A stretch of DNA of 64,000 bases from Fasciolopsis buskii (Eukaryota > Platyhelminthes > Trematoda > Plagiorchiida > Fasciolidae), in NCBI GenBank assembly GCA_008360955.1, contig LUCM01004076.1:226952-290951 (forward strand), read 5' to 3'. Both the position numbers and the translations under genes were made by a program. The notes under the pieces are model-generated. The model saw nothing but the letters and a program-made list of their open reading frames with translations, searched no databases and was not told the DNA's origin. Every line of letters begins with the position of its first letter. Position 1 is the first letter of the stretch. Of the stretch, positions 10,419-23,946 are shown one piece after another.

Positions 10419-12730
10419 GTATGCAAGCGCAACCCAGGAAACCGGATAGCGAATCAAAAGTATTCACCTGATATTACTACACATTCCTTGGCTCTACTTC
10501 CACAGCTTCGTTCATTTGTCATTTGAAATCGCTGAATATGCACGTATGCAAACGATAGTAACAAAACGCTTAGCTTCAACGGATAAATTATCCGGAGCAG
10601 CAATCAGAATTATGGGGCGTATGGTTTGATGACAGGGTTCAGTTGCAAGAGCATAAACAGTCGAATTTCCAGCTGCAGGTCGCTGAAGCTGTCGAATTGC
10701 AACACTGACAGACTGTAGTCAATTGCGTTTACTAACCGTAGGGATTGCGGATTTTGATTGGGGTTTATCCGTTACGTTGCTCAAAGATCAGCATTTATAC
10801 GGTTACATCGCAGCAATTGCTTTAGTCGATAATCTGAGCGAAAAGGCTGTTTGAATCCCGGTGGATCAAATTTGCAATTGGAATAATCGATCGTCGACTG
10901 TTGATCATAGAAGACTATTATAGGATGTTTGATTTTGACTGGCAAAGGAACTTTTATGTCTGGTGATCTATAGTGCTCGTACTAGAATTAGTTAGAACGG
11001 ACGATGGCGATCGAGAGTGAGTATCGATCGGAGACTTACTAGACGAAGGTGAGTAAAGGTGTTCCTCTCCCCTCACTAACTGATCCTAAACGGATGAGTG
11101 ATGAAGTGATGCGGACGATGACAATAAGGGTAGTGTTATTATGCGCAATATTGGTGCTGACGATGTTGACTACGGTCATCTTTTGATGTTTCACTTGTTG
11201 GCGTTGTGATAGGCTTATACTTGGTCATTGTATACCAGTCAGCTGAATGTGCCACCGGTGTCCTGTGCAAACAAGTCACAAAATGAATTGGTTGATTGCT
11301 TATATTGGGACATTGAGTATAAACAACATGAAAATTTCTGCTTTGTTTTAACGACCCGCAGTGTTCAGCCGTGAGAGCTAAAAACGTTTTTTTGCTTACC
11401 ACGAAGCGGTCCAGAAACCCTTGACTGGTAATGTTTCATCGAATGAAACCGATGTTCGTTTACGGTGTAGGGTAAATGTTGACAGTCACTAAGTGGCAGC
11501 ACCTCCGGCATAGGATAGCATTGAATTTTCCAAAATTGCAACAGGATACAAGGGAGCCGACTTTCTTATAGTGCGATACGATTTTTAATGATGAGTTGAG
11601 TATAATCACTGTTTACTGGCTCGCAGCACCCATCCATTTCGGGTTCGAGACCAGAGTTCACGGTTTGTCCTTGCTAAGAGCATGGACCAGGTAAACGGGA
11701 TTTCGCCTGTTCGATTCCGACTCACATTGCAAATTTTCGAGTGCGCAATATGTAATTGACACTTTTATTACATGCAATATTTTGTTCTTTGTGTTACATC
11801 AAAATACCTGAAAATAGAAATAAAACCAATCATCTGTGTGTACTTGGCATGGGATAAAGAGGCTGGCTGCATGCTGGAAGCCAAATTGATAAAGAAAATA
11901 GTTTCGAGACCAGTAGGGAATTCCACAAATCTGTTCAACTTATCTGGTGATTGATTGCCTGCCAGCGTAAATACAAATCACAAAACTTTTTTCCTTTTTG
12001 GCTTTGCGTCTTACGGCGATCATGTTAAGCTGGCCCTGGGAACGATAACATGTGCCGTTAGAAAACAAAGAACAGGTGACTTTATTCGGTTCGCACTGTT
12101 TTCTGTGGCCTTCTTCCAGATGGGTCTTATTGATTGGCTTACCATTTGATGCCATGACCTTGCTTGTGTAGTCTTTGGTGGGTTGTGCGTGCATCGATCA
12201 CGGAACATACTACGTACCCATCGATGGTTTTGCATTGCGATCTGGGTGAAAAGACCTGTTTGAGGATTGTGATAGAACACAAAAATTGTTTAGCATGAAC
12301 AATTTAGACAATACGAACTATTTGCTAAGTTTTGTTTCCGTTGCACTAGAGCAATGTGCCACGTACAGGATTGTTCGGTTGATCAGCAAATTCTCGTGTA
12401 GTTTGGGCAACACAGATGAAAGACTGACCGACCGAGACCATTTCAATTGAGCTCGGTTTAGCAGAACTTCATTCGATTTCAATTTGTTTTTAATCTCTAC
12501 TCAACGGTCAAGCGTCCGATGCCGTGGTACTTTGCATTCCACTCAAAAAAGTAAACCATTAAACAATTGTAAGTTCGAAGTTTTTCTGCGCACTTTCTGC
12601 TATTAGTAAGATTTACGGCTTATTCTCCGTACATACTGCGGTGTGTAAGTTACCTTTCAGTGGCAAAAAAGCAAAATATCAGGAAGAGTAGAAAGACATG
12701 GGATTGTTTCAACTGCATACGAATTTCCAC
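10419..12730. other. Unassigned stretch
   Basis: Open frames are at most 87 codons and without motifs. A B-box-like TGTTCGATTCC at about 11,718 with a possible A-box-like TTGCTAAGAGC upstream could be an old tRNA-like or SINE head, but no SINE body follows. Confidence 0.45.
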
Positions 12731-13098
12731 TGAGAACGTTGACAAATACACAAGTTGGCAAACAAGCTCGTTTTCACTGACTCGTACTCATGCTATTACG
12801 TGGCGGTATATTTGGAAGAATTTTTCTTTGGAGGGATTGGATTAGTCAGATGAAAATATGAGTGGGGAAAGGATTTGTGGTGTTACATGCGTAACCCGAA
12901 TGCGGACGAAAGTGCTTTGCTAATTATTTCGTGGTTTAGGGTTTGCATTGGGACGGAGGGTGGGCCAGGGGAGTTGAAGGGCTACAATGGAGGATTGCGA
13001 CGGTCTTCTAAACAATTTTTCCCAATATATTGTCACGTAGCGGCATGAGTACGAATCACTCAGAACGAGCTTGTTTGCCAACTTGTTTTCTCAACGTG
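12731..13098 (-). mobile_element. MITE-like PLE derivative with terminal inverted repeats
   Basis: Arms at 12731-12804 and 13031-13097 are inverted copies; both contain GTTGGCAAACAAGCTCGTT and a TACTCATG..GCTA/TTACGT block. The interior (about 12836-13015) matches the 3' end of PLE copy 2 in the same sense as its left arm at 33543-33745, including GGATTGGATTAGTCAGAT and GTGGGCCAGGGGAGTTGAAG, with a deletion of about 30 bp relative to it. No nuclease or reverse transcriptase coding remains. It looks like a short non-autonomous copy consisting only of terminal sequence. Copy 2 carries one outer arm's extra 40 bp on its right side only. Confidence 0.65.
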
Positions 13099-16000
13099 GA
13101 ATTTTATTGTAAGGAAAATGGGGTTTTGTTCAAGTCTGTTAGAATCATACTCCTTCGGGGAGGAATTTTCGGATGACACTGAACAGTCAAACAGTCAGTT
13201 CTGTTGATTACCCACGCTTAGACAGATTTGACTAGTGTATGTTTTCATATCACGCATGTTCTCCTCTCCCTGGAGGTTCGGCTCTACCGGTAAAGTGTAA
13301 AGCCACAACTTGAAGCTGTCAGTCATAACAAGGGAGCACCGAAAATCGGGGCTGATCGATGACCCTTGTACGTCAAAAACAGTAATGAACGTGCCTTGGA
13401 TAGCGAATGAGAATAGGTAGATAGAAACGACATTTTGAAGTACAATAAACATATTTTCGTGGTAAGTAATTTCAGGATAGACATCTCTGCCAGGTTGGTA
13501 CAGAGCAGAGTCACGTTCAAGCCGGCACGGGTGTTTTATCTTCCTGTACTTGATTTCCAGCTCTCTCTTTATGATTCTTTCGTGACACACTAGAAGAATA
13601 CATGTGACGAACGTAGATGTGTTGAAATACGTTGAATTTGTAATGACTGCTTTATCTGCTCGAAGGGAAAAATAAAAAGAAACAGATCAGTAAATTGAAT
13701 AGAGAATTCCCGTGCCACGCGTGTACAACAAAGAATGCCGACCATTAGGAAGCTGGTTCTATGAAATTTGATGGGTTGATGAGAGCCAGTAATTGTGGAG
13801 CACGGTACATACGTAATGGATAACATAAAAGAAACCATGAACGTACACTGATTTCTCGTTAAGTTATTGTTAATTTAATGCAACACTGCTAATTACAACT
13901 CATTTGTTGTGATCTTTATGCCTTTGAAATAGTCATTTGGGTTCAGTTTTGACCAAAAGTAGAAACGATTTCGATCTCGTATTGTTTCACAAAATTAATG
14001 AGTGGGTCATATTGTTTGTTATGTAAGTTGCCTCGGAGTTGTCGCAGATGCCAATCCTGGTTGACATACAAACGAGCACTGTGTAACGGGCAAAATTCAA
14101 ACAAGTCATAAACGCGTGTCGAATTTTTAAGTTAGGATTCGCCATTTATTCTCGGAAAAGTGCAACTCACAACAGACAGTGAACAAAGGACTTCGATTGA
14201 TATTGGTTGTCTATTTGTATCATATTGGCTTATTTCCTACGCATTTCGGTCACGGACTAAGCATTCCGCTTCACAACGAGGCCAAATTGTAAGCTGCACA
14301 CTATTTCAGTTTCGATGTCCTCTTTTTTATTCATGGTATTTTAGTACTGTATGTATGGTCCCAAATTTGGTGTATGGTATTGCTGCCTGGTGAAGAATCG
14401 GAACGGGAACTAGCATTCGAGAATGACAAACACGCAGATGTCACGCCCAAACTGGATGCATTGTAAACGCCCGTGAAGCAAGTGAAACCACGAACTATTG
14501 TCATTAATGTGTGATGACCAAAGCAAATTCGGAAAACAAACATTGCACACCAAGATTACAACTTAAAATATCGATACTCTCCCATGCTTGAATTACTGCG
14601 ATGTTGTACTTGCACATAATCATTAACTTTTTCACCGTGCTCGCTTTCTTTGCAATCGAATTTTTACGGCATGCATGAGCCCGAAATCGGTCTAGGATTA
14701 TCGTTAAACAGAGTATCAGTTTGGTCTGCACAGGGGAAATAGATTCAATCCTGAGTGTTATGGTTCGATCCGAAGGATCTGATCCCACGTGGAGGTTGTG
14801 TTTCTATTTGGGCTGGTTTTTCATAAGAAAAAATGTTATTGTTCGAACCTGCGTGTTTCCAAACCAAGGACATGGCTTGTCAACATTGTAAATGCACAAC
14901 ATGGACTAATATGAAGAAGGCAACAAACTCGCATGATTGGATCCAATTTTTCCAAACACTGCAGACGCGCATCTAATCTACTAGCAGCCAGTTCTTTCGC
15001 GTAGGTGATGTAACAGACTTCACCAATAAGAGTAAGAACACAAATTAGATAGCAGTACTATGTCATTTTTCACGAACCAGAAATGCCTGCTCCCGGTAAG
15101 CATGACTCCATAAGCCATTACATTTATATTGAATAAAACCAACGGTAGTATTCAAAGTCGTTGATCTGTTTCGTGAAAACTGAATTCTAGAATCATAAGA
15201 GTCGCAATGGAGGTCCAGTTTCACTATACACTAATGTCGGTGGATTGAAGTTCACACTAGGCATTTTCACGGAAAGTTGAGGCAAACCTTTAAGTTAACG
15301 CACCCGACTAGGAGAGGTAAATGAGTGCGCTGTAGAACAGTGCGATCCACGGCTGGATGAGATTCCGTGGCTCCCGGCTAACTTTAATTGGGGGTTGACC
15401 AGGAAGATCTACCGTGCACCAATATGGAATTCGTGGACCACACCGTCACTATTGATGGCGTCGAACGGAAAGTAGAGGACACGTGTTTGGTTGTTAATTT
15501 TCCTTGCGTGCATCAATACATGTGGAAAAATTTCCACCAGAATGTTTATACCGACGGCGTTATTCAAAAGATTTTGCTATTCATGTAAGGGTGTTAGGGC
15601 AATCAACCAAAGAGGTTGTAGAGCACATTAAAAATTTCTTGATAGACAGTCGTCTCAAGGAAATGCAGCGGTCTCAATGACAATATGGTTATCCGGTCGG
15701 GAGAAAGTTTGAGAAGTAATCCTCGCGTTAAGGCTGCAGGCCGCCTGATAGACTCCTTGGTGTAGTGAAATGCAGAATTTCTGTCCAAATCTGCGAACAC
15801 AGAATTTCTTGCTTGACCGACGAAAATCATCCTCCCAGGAATCACCATGTGATTCCCAAATGGACTTGCCATCCATTCACGCTCCTTATGATTCAAAATG
15901 AGGTTCTAGAGAGAAACTTATCAGCTTTGAAGTACAAAGTGAAAAACCATTTCTTCCAGAATTCCCGCTGCATTTTGTTTTACAGAATACAAAAGTAATC

Positions 16001-17837
16001 GCGGGATTTTTAATGGATACAGAAAATAATACTGGTTGGCCATCCATTTAAACAAAAAGTGACTGATCCTAATCATCTTGGAAATTGATCCATCGAAAAT
16101 TGCCGGATAAAGTGAGCTTTCTGCACTTGGGTTTGATGTAACTAGCCAAACAATAATGCCAATGTAAGATCGGGGTTTCTGCCATCTTTATGACAATTTT
16201 CGATAAACTACAATCTTACTATTTTCATTGCTAATAAATACTAAATTGGTTTATAGCGCTAAGTTATCATAAAGACACAGTGGTTCGGAAAATGTTCTTA
16301 TCCACGGGTCCCAGAGGCCGACTTAGCAAAGTGTCTGACCTTGTTAAACTGCAATTTATCTGTTTTCCTGCCAATCTGCACATGGAATTGATTGTTCAAC
16401 TCTAGGAATGGTAATCACTGCACGGTCGTGTCAGGACAGAGTGAAATGCCGCACTTAGGTTCTTCGAGGCCAGCAACCCAGACAAACGGGACAAAATTAT
16501 CGGGGATTTTTTCACACAAAATCGTCATCAGACTGTCGCTTGCGGACTTTCGTCTGTCTGATTAGACGGTCTGTAATCAATGCGCAGTAGAAACTGCGGG
16601 AAACTTTGAAAATAGAATTTCGTGTCATTTTTAGACATCTTAGACCGCACAATAGAATGCACACTAGATACCGGATGACGGCTTGGACAAGCGTTTGATG
16701 AAATACCATCGATCTTCACCCGAACTAGAGTGGCAACAAAACTAAAACTCGGGCCTACCAAATGTGACTGGAAACGGGTGGGCGACTGAACCGGGAACCG
16801 TGACCCAGAAACTTGGAGTCTCGTTAGGTCAGGTGCCGTAAAGAGCCAGAAAGCTGCTTGCCGTTTAATCGTTGAAACATTTTTCATAGAAACCTTATTG
16901 GCAAAATACGTTTGAAGTGAACAACGCCTCAAAATTTCATATATTTTAGATCGGGCAATTTGCCAAGTGTAAACCAGTGAACGACCACTGCACACCGAAT
17001 GCTTGTGAGTCATGCTTAGAAAAGTCGGGATTGATCTTTCAAAAATTTCTGGATTTGAGAAATTTAAGCCGCTTTGGAATAACGACTACAAACGACCTGA
17101 AAGTGGAGCAGTACTCTCCGTGGATCGACACTGTGTCAAAATGACGACGTCAAACTATGCATTTTACTCGATTCTCCAGGTGTGATAGAGTCCACAGTCA
17201 GGTCAAAGCATGAAAACGTCGACCCACATTTGAAGTCAATACGGTGTCGACTACATTATTCGTTGATTTTTTTGGCAAATAACGGATCGGTGGAAAAGTA
17301 CTTAGCGGATATGTGAAACAATAACACGTGAATGAAACAGTAATTTGTATTCCCGAAAACGATTCTATCTTTCGTAGGAGCCTCGTGACATGACACGTGC
17401 GTTCATTGCTGACTTTGAATAATATGACTCACGGCAGCATCATTTTACAACAAAACCAGATCTATCATGGCAGCATTGAGTTTACCGCTTCTTTCGTTCG
17501 TTTTTTTACTCGGTTGTTGGTTCTGGGTGGGACGAACTTCCTTCCCGTCATGAGTAACCCGAAGACATCTATATGCGGTGTCTGTTTTGTTTGTCCATGT
17601 AGCATTAGTCCGAGGTCAAGATGAGCTCGGGATGTTGCATCTTTCAGCACCATACCCAATACGCTAGTAGCGGTACTATTTTTGTTATTTTTTGTGAAAC
17701 GGCAGACAACCATTTCATCATCGTTGATTTCACCAGTGGAGTTCGATTTTAGGTCAAAATTAGAGTAATTGTTTTTTCTTCTGCCTTTGATAATCGATGA
17801 ACAATCCCAACAGACTGTTATTCAAAACTTAAGTTGA
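13099..17837. other. Unassigned stretch
   Basis: The longest frames are 131 codons (13195-13590, minus) and 161 codons (16528-17013, minus). Neither shows a domain, and frames of similar length overlap on the other strand, so they are not called genes. Confidence 0.4.
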
Positions 17838-17860
17838 CATCATCATCATCATCATCATCG
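17838..17860. repeat. (ATC)n microsatellite
   Basis: Seven consecutive ATC units. Confidence 0.9.
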
Positions 17861-19379
17861 TTCAGCGTTAAACCACAAGGGAAGCCCCAATGACAGCTGC
17901 CCATCCTACACAGTTACATATTTCTATCAAAAGAGTGAATATGCAAAGGGGACCAAGAGTGGATCTACAAAAGGTGGGAAAAGATAAGAATGCTTTGGTA
18001 GCCAACATACGCAACACAAACTGACTATAAAACGGCACTTTTACAATCATTCTGATTCGACAGAAAATGACAACATGGTCACCACTGTTCACGGTTTGTT
18101 GCTATATCCTTCAGTGTCTCCAGCCAACTTGAAGCGGTCGACCTTGGAAGGACTCGAACCTGAAGTCTTCTGAGACTGTTACAAATGAATCTTACGCTTT
18201 AGAGGATGGGAATTCCGCGTTTGCAGCGCGCACTTTTCCAAGGATGCGATTGCGAAAAGTATAGTCTGCAAATTTGTAACCTTTGGCGCCCAACGCTTTC
18301 AGTTGGTCTTTCATTATTTCTCGTTCATCTCTCTCTCTCTTCCGTAGACCGTGTCTTGTGGTAGTAACTAAAACCAGAGCACACTAGTCACGGGTTAGTG
18401 AAACGGGAAGTAAAACCAATTAGGGGATAATGCTTTCTCTCCGAACATGCATCGATTTCTCAGCTCACACTCACAAGCCCCAACCACGATATTACGCCAC
18501 ACAGTATGTCTTTTCGGCAACTTGGCCAAAATTGCACGCCATTTTATTGTGGTTTAGTCGGCATGCACGTGACCAGACAGGTTATGCTGGGTTTTTAAAC
18601 TTTGGCTGTATTCGTATTGGATGTTCTAAAAGTATACTTAGTTTTTGCATGGTACAATGGCAATGCTCAGTTGACGACAAATTAATGTGACAGTATACCG
18701 GGATGGGCTAGCACTGAGTGCATCTATTTTATATATATCAGGCGCTTCTTTTTGAGGACGATCAACAAACTAGTTTAAAGGCCGTCCTAGAGAGAAGTTA
18801 AACAAGCCAGGTGTCGTTCTCCTACAAGAAAGTTGCATGCATGTCGATAGTGATGACGTTGCAGTTCACCTTCGGCTCCTATTCTCCTTCAAATTGGAAA
18901 ACTAGACGGTCAGCGTAATGATGTTTGTCCATGCCCAGTGATTCACATCTCCCTGTCACGTATTCTGATTTTCCAGTTTCCAAATTGACCGTAATTTTAC
19001 CCGGTTGCAACTTGTGTTATTCCAATGCATTTGTTACCCAGATTTTGTCATCGACTTCAACGTCGTTGACTTTACCGGGTTAATAATTCTTTCTTATTAC
19101 CTCCTGATTTCCTTGATCTTACATGCAACGATGCTTTCATTGACCGAAGTTTAATTTGCGTACCCAAAATCTTTGTCTATAAACGAGTGCTTATCGGAAT
19201 GTCTGACTACTGTACTTTATTTCTTCCACTCAAGAATTTTGTAAACGTAAGTTGTTAACCCAAGCTGTACTCCCGCCACCCCATTGTGACCAGGTGAACT
19301 TCAACAAAACGAGTGATCTTTTGGACTGTACTGACTTTTCTGTCCTTTTCTTCCAAGCTACTTCCCAGTACTTTGAATA
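17861..19379. other. Unassigned stretch
   Basis: Short open frames only, plus a small CT run near 18,328-18,342. No repeat family recognised. Confidence 0.4.
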
Positions 19380-19723
19380 CCGAATTAACTGGCCTGTTTT
19401 CTGCTCAGACTTATGTTGCCCCATCGAGAAGTACCATGACAGATTTTCGTCTCCCTACAAAAAACGGCTGCCTCAAGCCCAAAAGAGCACACAAAGGTGG
19501 TTTGGTGTATGCTGTCAAATGTCTCAGTACGGTCAGCAGAAGTGAAATCAGGCGACTGGATGCACTGTATGCGGACACTGACCTTGCTCACGATAATTTC
19601 AACGAGACCGGAAATTTTTCGAGCAGTTATGCAGCTCCAAATCAAAGTCTAACATTAACGTCTAAGAACTCAATCACCAGTCCTGTGGAAGCCCTGGTCG
19701 CCCTTCACTCCTGTTTTGGTTGA
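19380..19723 (+). CDS. Possible coding exon or ORF, unknown product
   Basis: The plus-strand frame ending in TGA at 19721-19723 is open for 136 codons; its ATG is at 19313. The part from about residue 23 (NTELTGLFSAQTYV...) reads as a balanced, Ser/Thr-rich soluble sequence with KNGCLKPKRAHKGGLVYAV and SEIRRLDALYADTDLAHDN. A pyrimidine-rich stretch ending in AG (TTTTCTTCCAAG and CTTCCCAG at about 19340-19370) could be a splice acceptor. No family is recognised, no partner exon was found, and an open frame of this size can occur by chance. Held as a candidate only. Confidence 0.2.
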
Positions 19724-20929
19724 TGCTGGTGAGATTAGCCCAGGTCTCGGAGACACAGTCATGACAAAATTGAGCAAAGTTAAAATCAATAAGTCGTGTA
19801 TTTCATTTGTTTTCTCTATTACTAGCCAAAAATTATGCGTATCGCGATTTTTTCTGATGCTCCCTGAATCATCCCCCGTTTTAGAGAACTTTCTAGATTA
19901 AGGCTAAACTCCAAGACAGGGTTTGAGAAGTATCAACTCATAGCTTCTTCCTTGTCATTGAATTTTCTCAAATGTGTTAACATTCTCCTGAATCTTCAGC
20001 GTGGATCCCGGTATTCACCTAACCTCAGCACTCTTCTATCACTACCCATTAAGAACGAATAGATCCGAAAAGAATCATCTTTCGGTTACTTGGAAATGGA
20101 TTTGATTCTCTTGGACCAAGCATGTTAAACCCACATTCCACAAGGTGTCCAGACTCTGCTTATTCATCACACTGCAAAAGCCAAGAACACTTTATACGCT
20201 TCTTCTTTCGCTGCTTACTTCATGGATTGTCATCTCCTTACTTTGATTCTTCTCAGTTTTCTTTTCTGGTTTGAAAGATTAGGTTAATCTCGTCACCAAA
20301 CCTCTAAAACTGCCAGTAAGTCACAATGGAACTAACGGTGATAGACTGGCGGATTTTGGGATTTAAAAAACATTCTAATGCCTGTGGTTCATTTGCAAAC
20401 AATGTGCTATCTAACACTATTTTCTCATAACATTGTCCAAGGCTTTTTCTCACTCTTTAACTTATTCCTTACTTGGGTTTCTCGCTTTCCGTACTTTCAG
20501 GCCCAGTTTTATCCCTTACGTTATTCGCTTACGCGTAAGTCCTGAACAGGCAGTGACAGGTCCTGGAGCTCACCTACACTGACAGTACCTAAGCGCTCCT
20601 ATTCTCCTCCTCTACTGTTTTATCACGTTGTTTATTTCTCCGCGATGTGCAGTGATGTATGTTTGAATTTCTTCCACCTGTTTTTCGTGCGTTTATGTAT
20701 TCCAACTCAATATAGCCCCTCATTCGGGTGTACAAAGTAGTGTTTGGCTTGACATGACTTCTAGTGTTACGGTCATATCAGGGTGAACCGTTAAATATCC
20801 ATTGGGTTTTCGTCTTGATGGCTGAGAGACTTCAGGCGGTGTGAGTAACGCAGTGCAATGATAGACTACGTGCGTACGCCCCAAGTGCTAGCCGCTTTGC
20901 TTCGGTATGATGAGAAACCCGATCATATA
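19724..20929. other. Unassigned stretch
   Basis: T-rich, without open frames above 65 codons or recognisable repeats, until the dispersed repeat that begins near 20.93 kb. Confidence 0.45.
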
Positions 20930-21330
20930 CGGAAGAACAGAACTGGTTTGAGAGCCGTCGTGGCACGACTTGAACAACGTGCAGGCTTTGAATTAGATTC
21001 ACTTCGGGCTAGAGGACAAGTATGGAATTATCCAATAGCCCTAATTCGCGAAAGAGTTGCAAGTAATCTGACTTTCGCGACAAGCTTAGAGGGGATCGGA
21101 GGCGTTGCCAAAGAAGGGACTACGAATCCGCAGACGGGTGCGTCAGGCAAATTAGGTTTAACCTGAGAAGACCCATATAAATCCTTTGATTTTGGGACTG
21201 CCTTCCTGATCAGTCAGAGGACATTTTGATTGCTATCGCTTGGTTAATCGTGGTGGAATTGAACGTGAGTCAACGATCGACTTAGGGCGCTACCGATATC
21301 GATAAGCACAGATTATAAAATGGTGAGAGA
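20930..21330 (+). repeat. Dispersed repeat family R, copy 1
   Basis: The segment shares ordered words with 35290-35610: GATCGGAGGCGTTGCC / GACCGGAGGCGTTGCT, GCCAAAGAAG, CGCAGACGGGTGCGTCAGGCAA / CGCAGATGGGGGCAGTAGGCAA, CGTGAGTC...GACT and CAGATTATAAAA. The 102-codon frame at 20858-21166 overlaps it and is probably a by-product of the repeat rather than a gene. The family type is unknown; the left boundary is uncertain. Confidence 0.55.
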
Positions 21331-23802
21331 GAGGGAGAGAGTAAGGAACAGCATCATTCATTTTCACCAGAGATTGTCTGGGCGACGCAATTTCGTCTCA
21401 GTTTTTTTGTTAATACCTTAGACCAAACCGGCGAGTGATTCTCGTCTCGTAGACGAAGAAACCAATACATCGCGAACGGCCCAATAACCCTATTCGGAAA
21501 AGGACAAAATGTAAACTCCGTATAGATGCTACACGCCTTCAAAGATAAACATTTTCAAGCAAATTCTCACACATGGCTGTGGTAGGTGTGGAGACAATAT
21601 ATGTTTGTTTTAATATTACGTTGATCTATAACCGGCATGGAATGTTGGAAAAAGTGATCAAATGTCGAAATAGAGAAGAGATTCAAAGCGCCCTCTGTCG
21701 TGTTTCAGGTGAGAATCTTTTAGCCGTAGAAACTGCAACTCATAATGTAGGTATCTTCGTGCAGTTTATCCAACCGTTTATGGTGTCCTAAAATGCGTCA
21801 CGTTCGACGCTATGAACTGAAATGACTAGCAAAGATTTATTGTTGAAGCAGTGATACAAAAGACTATCGGCTACATAACCCATGGAATACACGCTTCCAG
21901 TGTGCAAATTCCGTTATCATGGGTCTATAATCTGGCCGCGGACTAACGACAGGCGGTTTCTGCCAGATATTGCCATGGCTACATATATTCACTTGACAAC
22001 TGCTGCAACAAAACATGCAAACTTTGTTGACCTTGCTGGAATTCAGTACTACACATGTCTGTAAAATTAGTCGGCTTTAAGTGACTCATCGGAGAAATAT
22101 CCCACTGAACAGTAGTCGAATTTGGATTTTCCTGATATTTCGTGGCGGTTATGTTGGAATGCTAACCCACATGATCTGCTTGCGTAATGTTCCCGTGACC
22201 TCGTGAATCACCTTGCAGTTCACACACTGTCCCCCAGCCTGAACGCCCGCCACGATCAGGGGAAAACCAACATATTCAATGGAGATTGACAATATCCGAG
22301 ACAATTTAGTGGTTCAATTCATCAGTCAAACTCCGAATACTTTATGTGCTCCTTGTTCCCGATGACTTCGTAGCTCAGTGCATATTGTGGGAGTGAGCGA
22401 TTTTCGAGAATCACGAATTCGTCCAGATTTCGACATTACGATCTACTTGTACTTCACAAATTGGGTTCCAGTAAGCCGCCGCTGCGACAGCGACTGCGAT
22501 GCAGCAGAATTCGGAGCTGAGAACTGTTCCCAGGATTCGAGTTAGTTCCGACGAATCATAATCACGTGCAAGAGAGTGAACGACGCAGCTAAACAGTGGA
22601 CAAACAGACTGATGAAATTGTAAACACCGGGTCTTGGCTGAAATGAGGAGTTGTATGGTTGTCTCCTATCGTTTTCTATCTTGTTTTTGCTTGTTGAAAA
22701 TGTATCGTCGTCTTGGGATTCCTCTGGTCCAACAGAATTTAATAGTTTGCTGGTTAAAACGGGGTGATGCTATATAGACTTCCATTATTAGTCTCTAATT
22801 TTGTTGACTTAAGAGTTTCAGTGGCGATGCAGTCCGGTAAACAAACCAATGATTATGACTGGATCCCTTTTTGAAAACCTGGTTTTAGCCGACTTTCCAA
22901 TTTCGTTCAATTTATTTTCTCAGAGGCATAATTAACCATGGACTAACCATTTCTTTGAATGCATGACTTGTTGGGTCTTTTTTAGCGTTTCTTCATCGTG
23001 CGAATCCTGATCTTAGCAACTACTCAACTGAATTAAAAGCAACATGCTACGTTACTTGTACGACACATGCCTCTTTCTAGTCAACAAATCATTCACATCA
23101 GGTATTTTGTGGTCGGTAATGTGGTACACATATTCGGCGTCAAATATCATACTCCGATTACTTGGTTTCTACTTTCAACTGGACTTCCATGCGAGCTTGG
23201 CACCGAGGAGATTCAGTCAGTTCTCATAAATTTATGCAGTTGGTGCGGGAATCCTTATCCCAAAAAATACCTAGCAGTGAGAACATTGGTCATTCGTGTC
23301 ATTTCGTTTTTTCATACGGCTATCGTCATGCCTCCGAAGGTTTGAAATGTTATGGATTCGAGTAATTATGACGAGTTTACGTGCAAACCACGTGATACAG
23401 TTCGATACAACTTCACGCTGGCCTGAAGGGGCAAACAACCAGTAAGAAGCGTGACGACAAGCGGTAGTGAAATTAAAACACTCTGCAAAGGCGATTGGAA
23501 AGAACATGTTCGACCAATCGGATTATTTTCAACCTTGTATATAAATGCATGAGTTGTAAAAAGAACTTGGACTTGTTCCTATTCAGTTATGGTCTCTTTG
23601 TTGACTTTATTCACGTAGATTGGGTCAAAGCCAAGTTCGCGCTTACTAGTAACTCGTGACTGGCCGAATTCTGTCCACTGATTACAAGTCCACATACTAG
23701 AAATGTCATTTGGTCTTAACGAAAATTTTTCAAGCACATTGATGATGTGATTAAGACAATTCCCGCGAGATAAGAGCTTGTAGATGTGCTTCCGGTAGTT
23801 GC
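21331..23802. other. Unassigned stretch
   Basis: Open frames up to 92 codons without motifs, overlapping each other in several frames. A GA-rich patch near 21,325-21,340 borders the repeat. No element recognised. Confidence 0.45.
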
Positions 23803-23946
23803 TGATACGTGAAGGTCGCGGGTTTGAATCTCCCCACCGCTGATCAGGTTCCTCCCTTTTCAACCCTTTGTTGACCGCGGCCTCCTTCCTGAAAAATGAT
23901 GTACATTGTTATTTCATTAATAGTGGGAGTAAAAGATTAAAAAAAT
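23803..23946 (+). mobile_element. tRNA-derived SINE, 5'-truncated copy
   Basis: Begins within the tRNA-like head (GTGAAGGTCGCGGGTTTGAATCTCC, B box present) and continues through CAACCCTTTGTTGAC...CCTTCCTGAAAAATGATG to an AGTAAAAGATTAAAAAAATA tail, parallel to the copy at 2868. The A box half is missing. A minus-strand frame across it (DSNPRPSRI) is only the SINE read backwards. Confidence 0.8.

Noticed and set aside
16528..17013. 161-codon minus-strand gene
   Set aside because: No domain, no splice or promoter support, and composition like the neighbouring non-coding DNA.
23579..23863. 94-codon protein with DSNPRPSRI
   Set aside because: This is the reverse reading of a tRNA-derived SINE head, a common annotation artefact.
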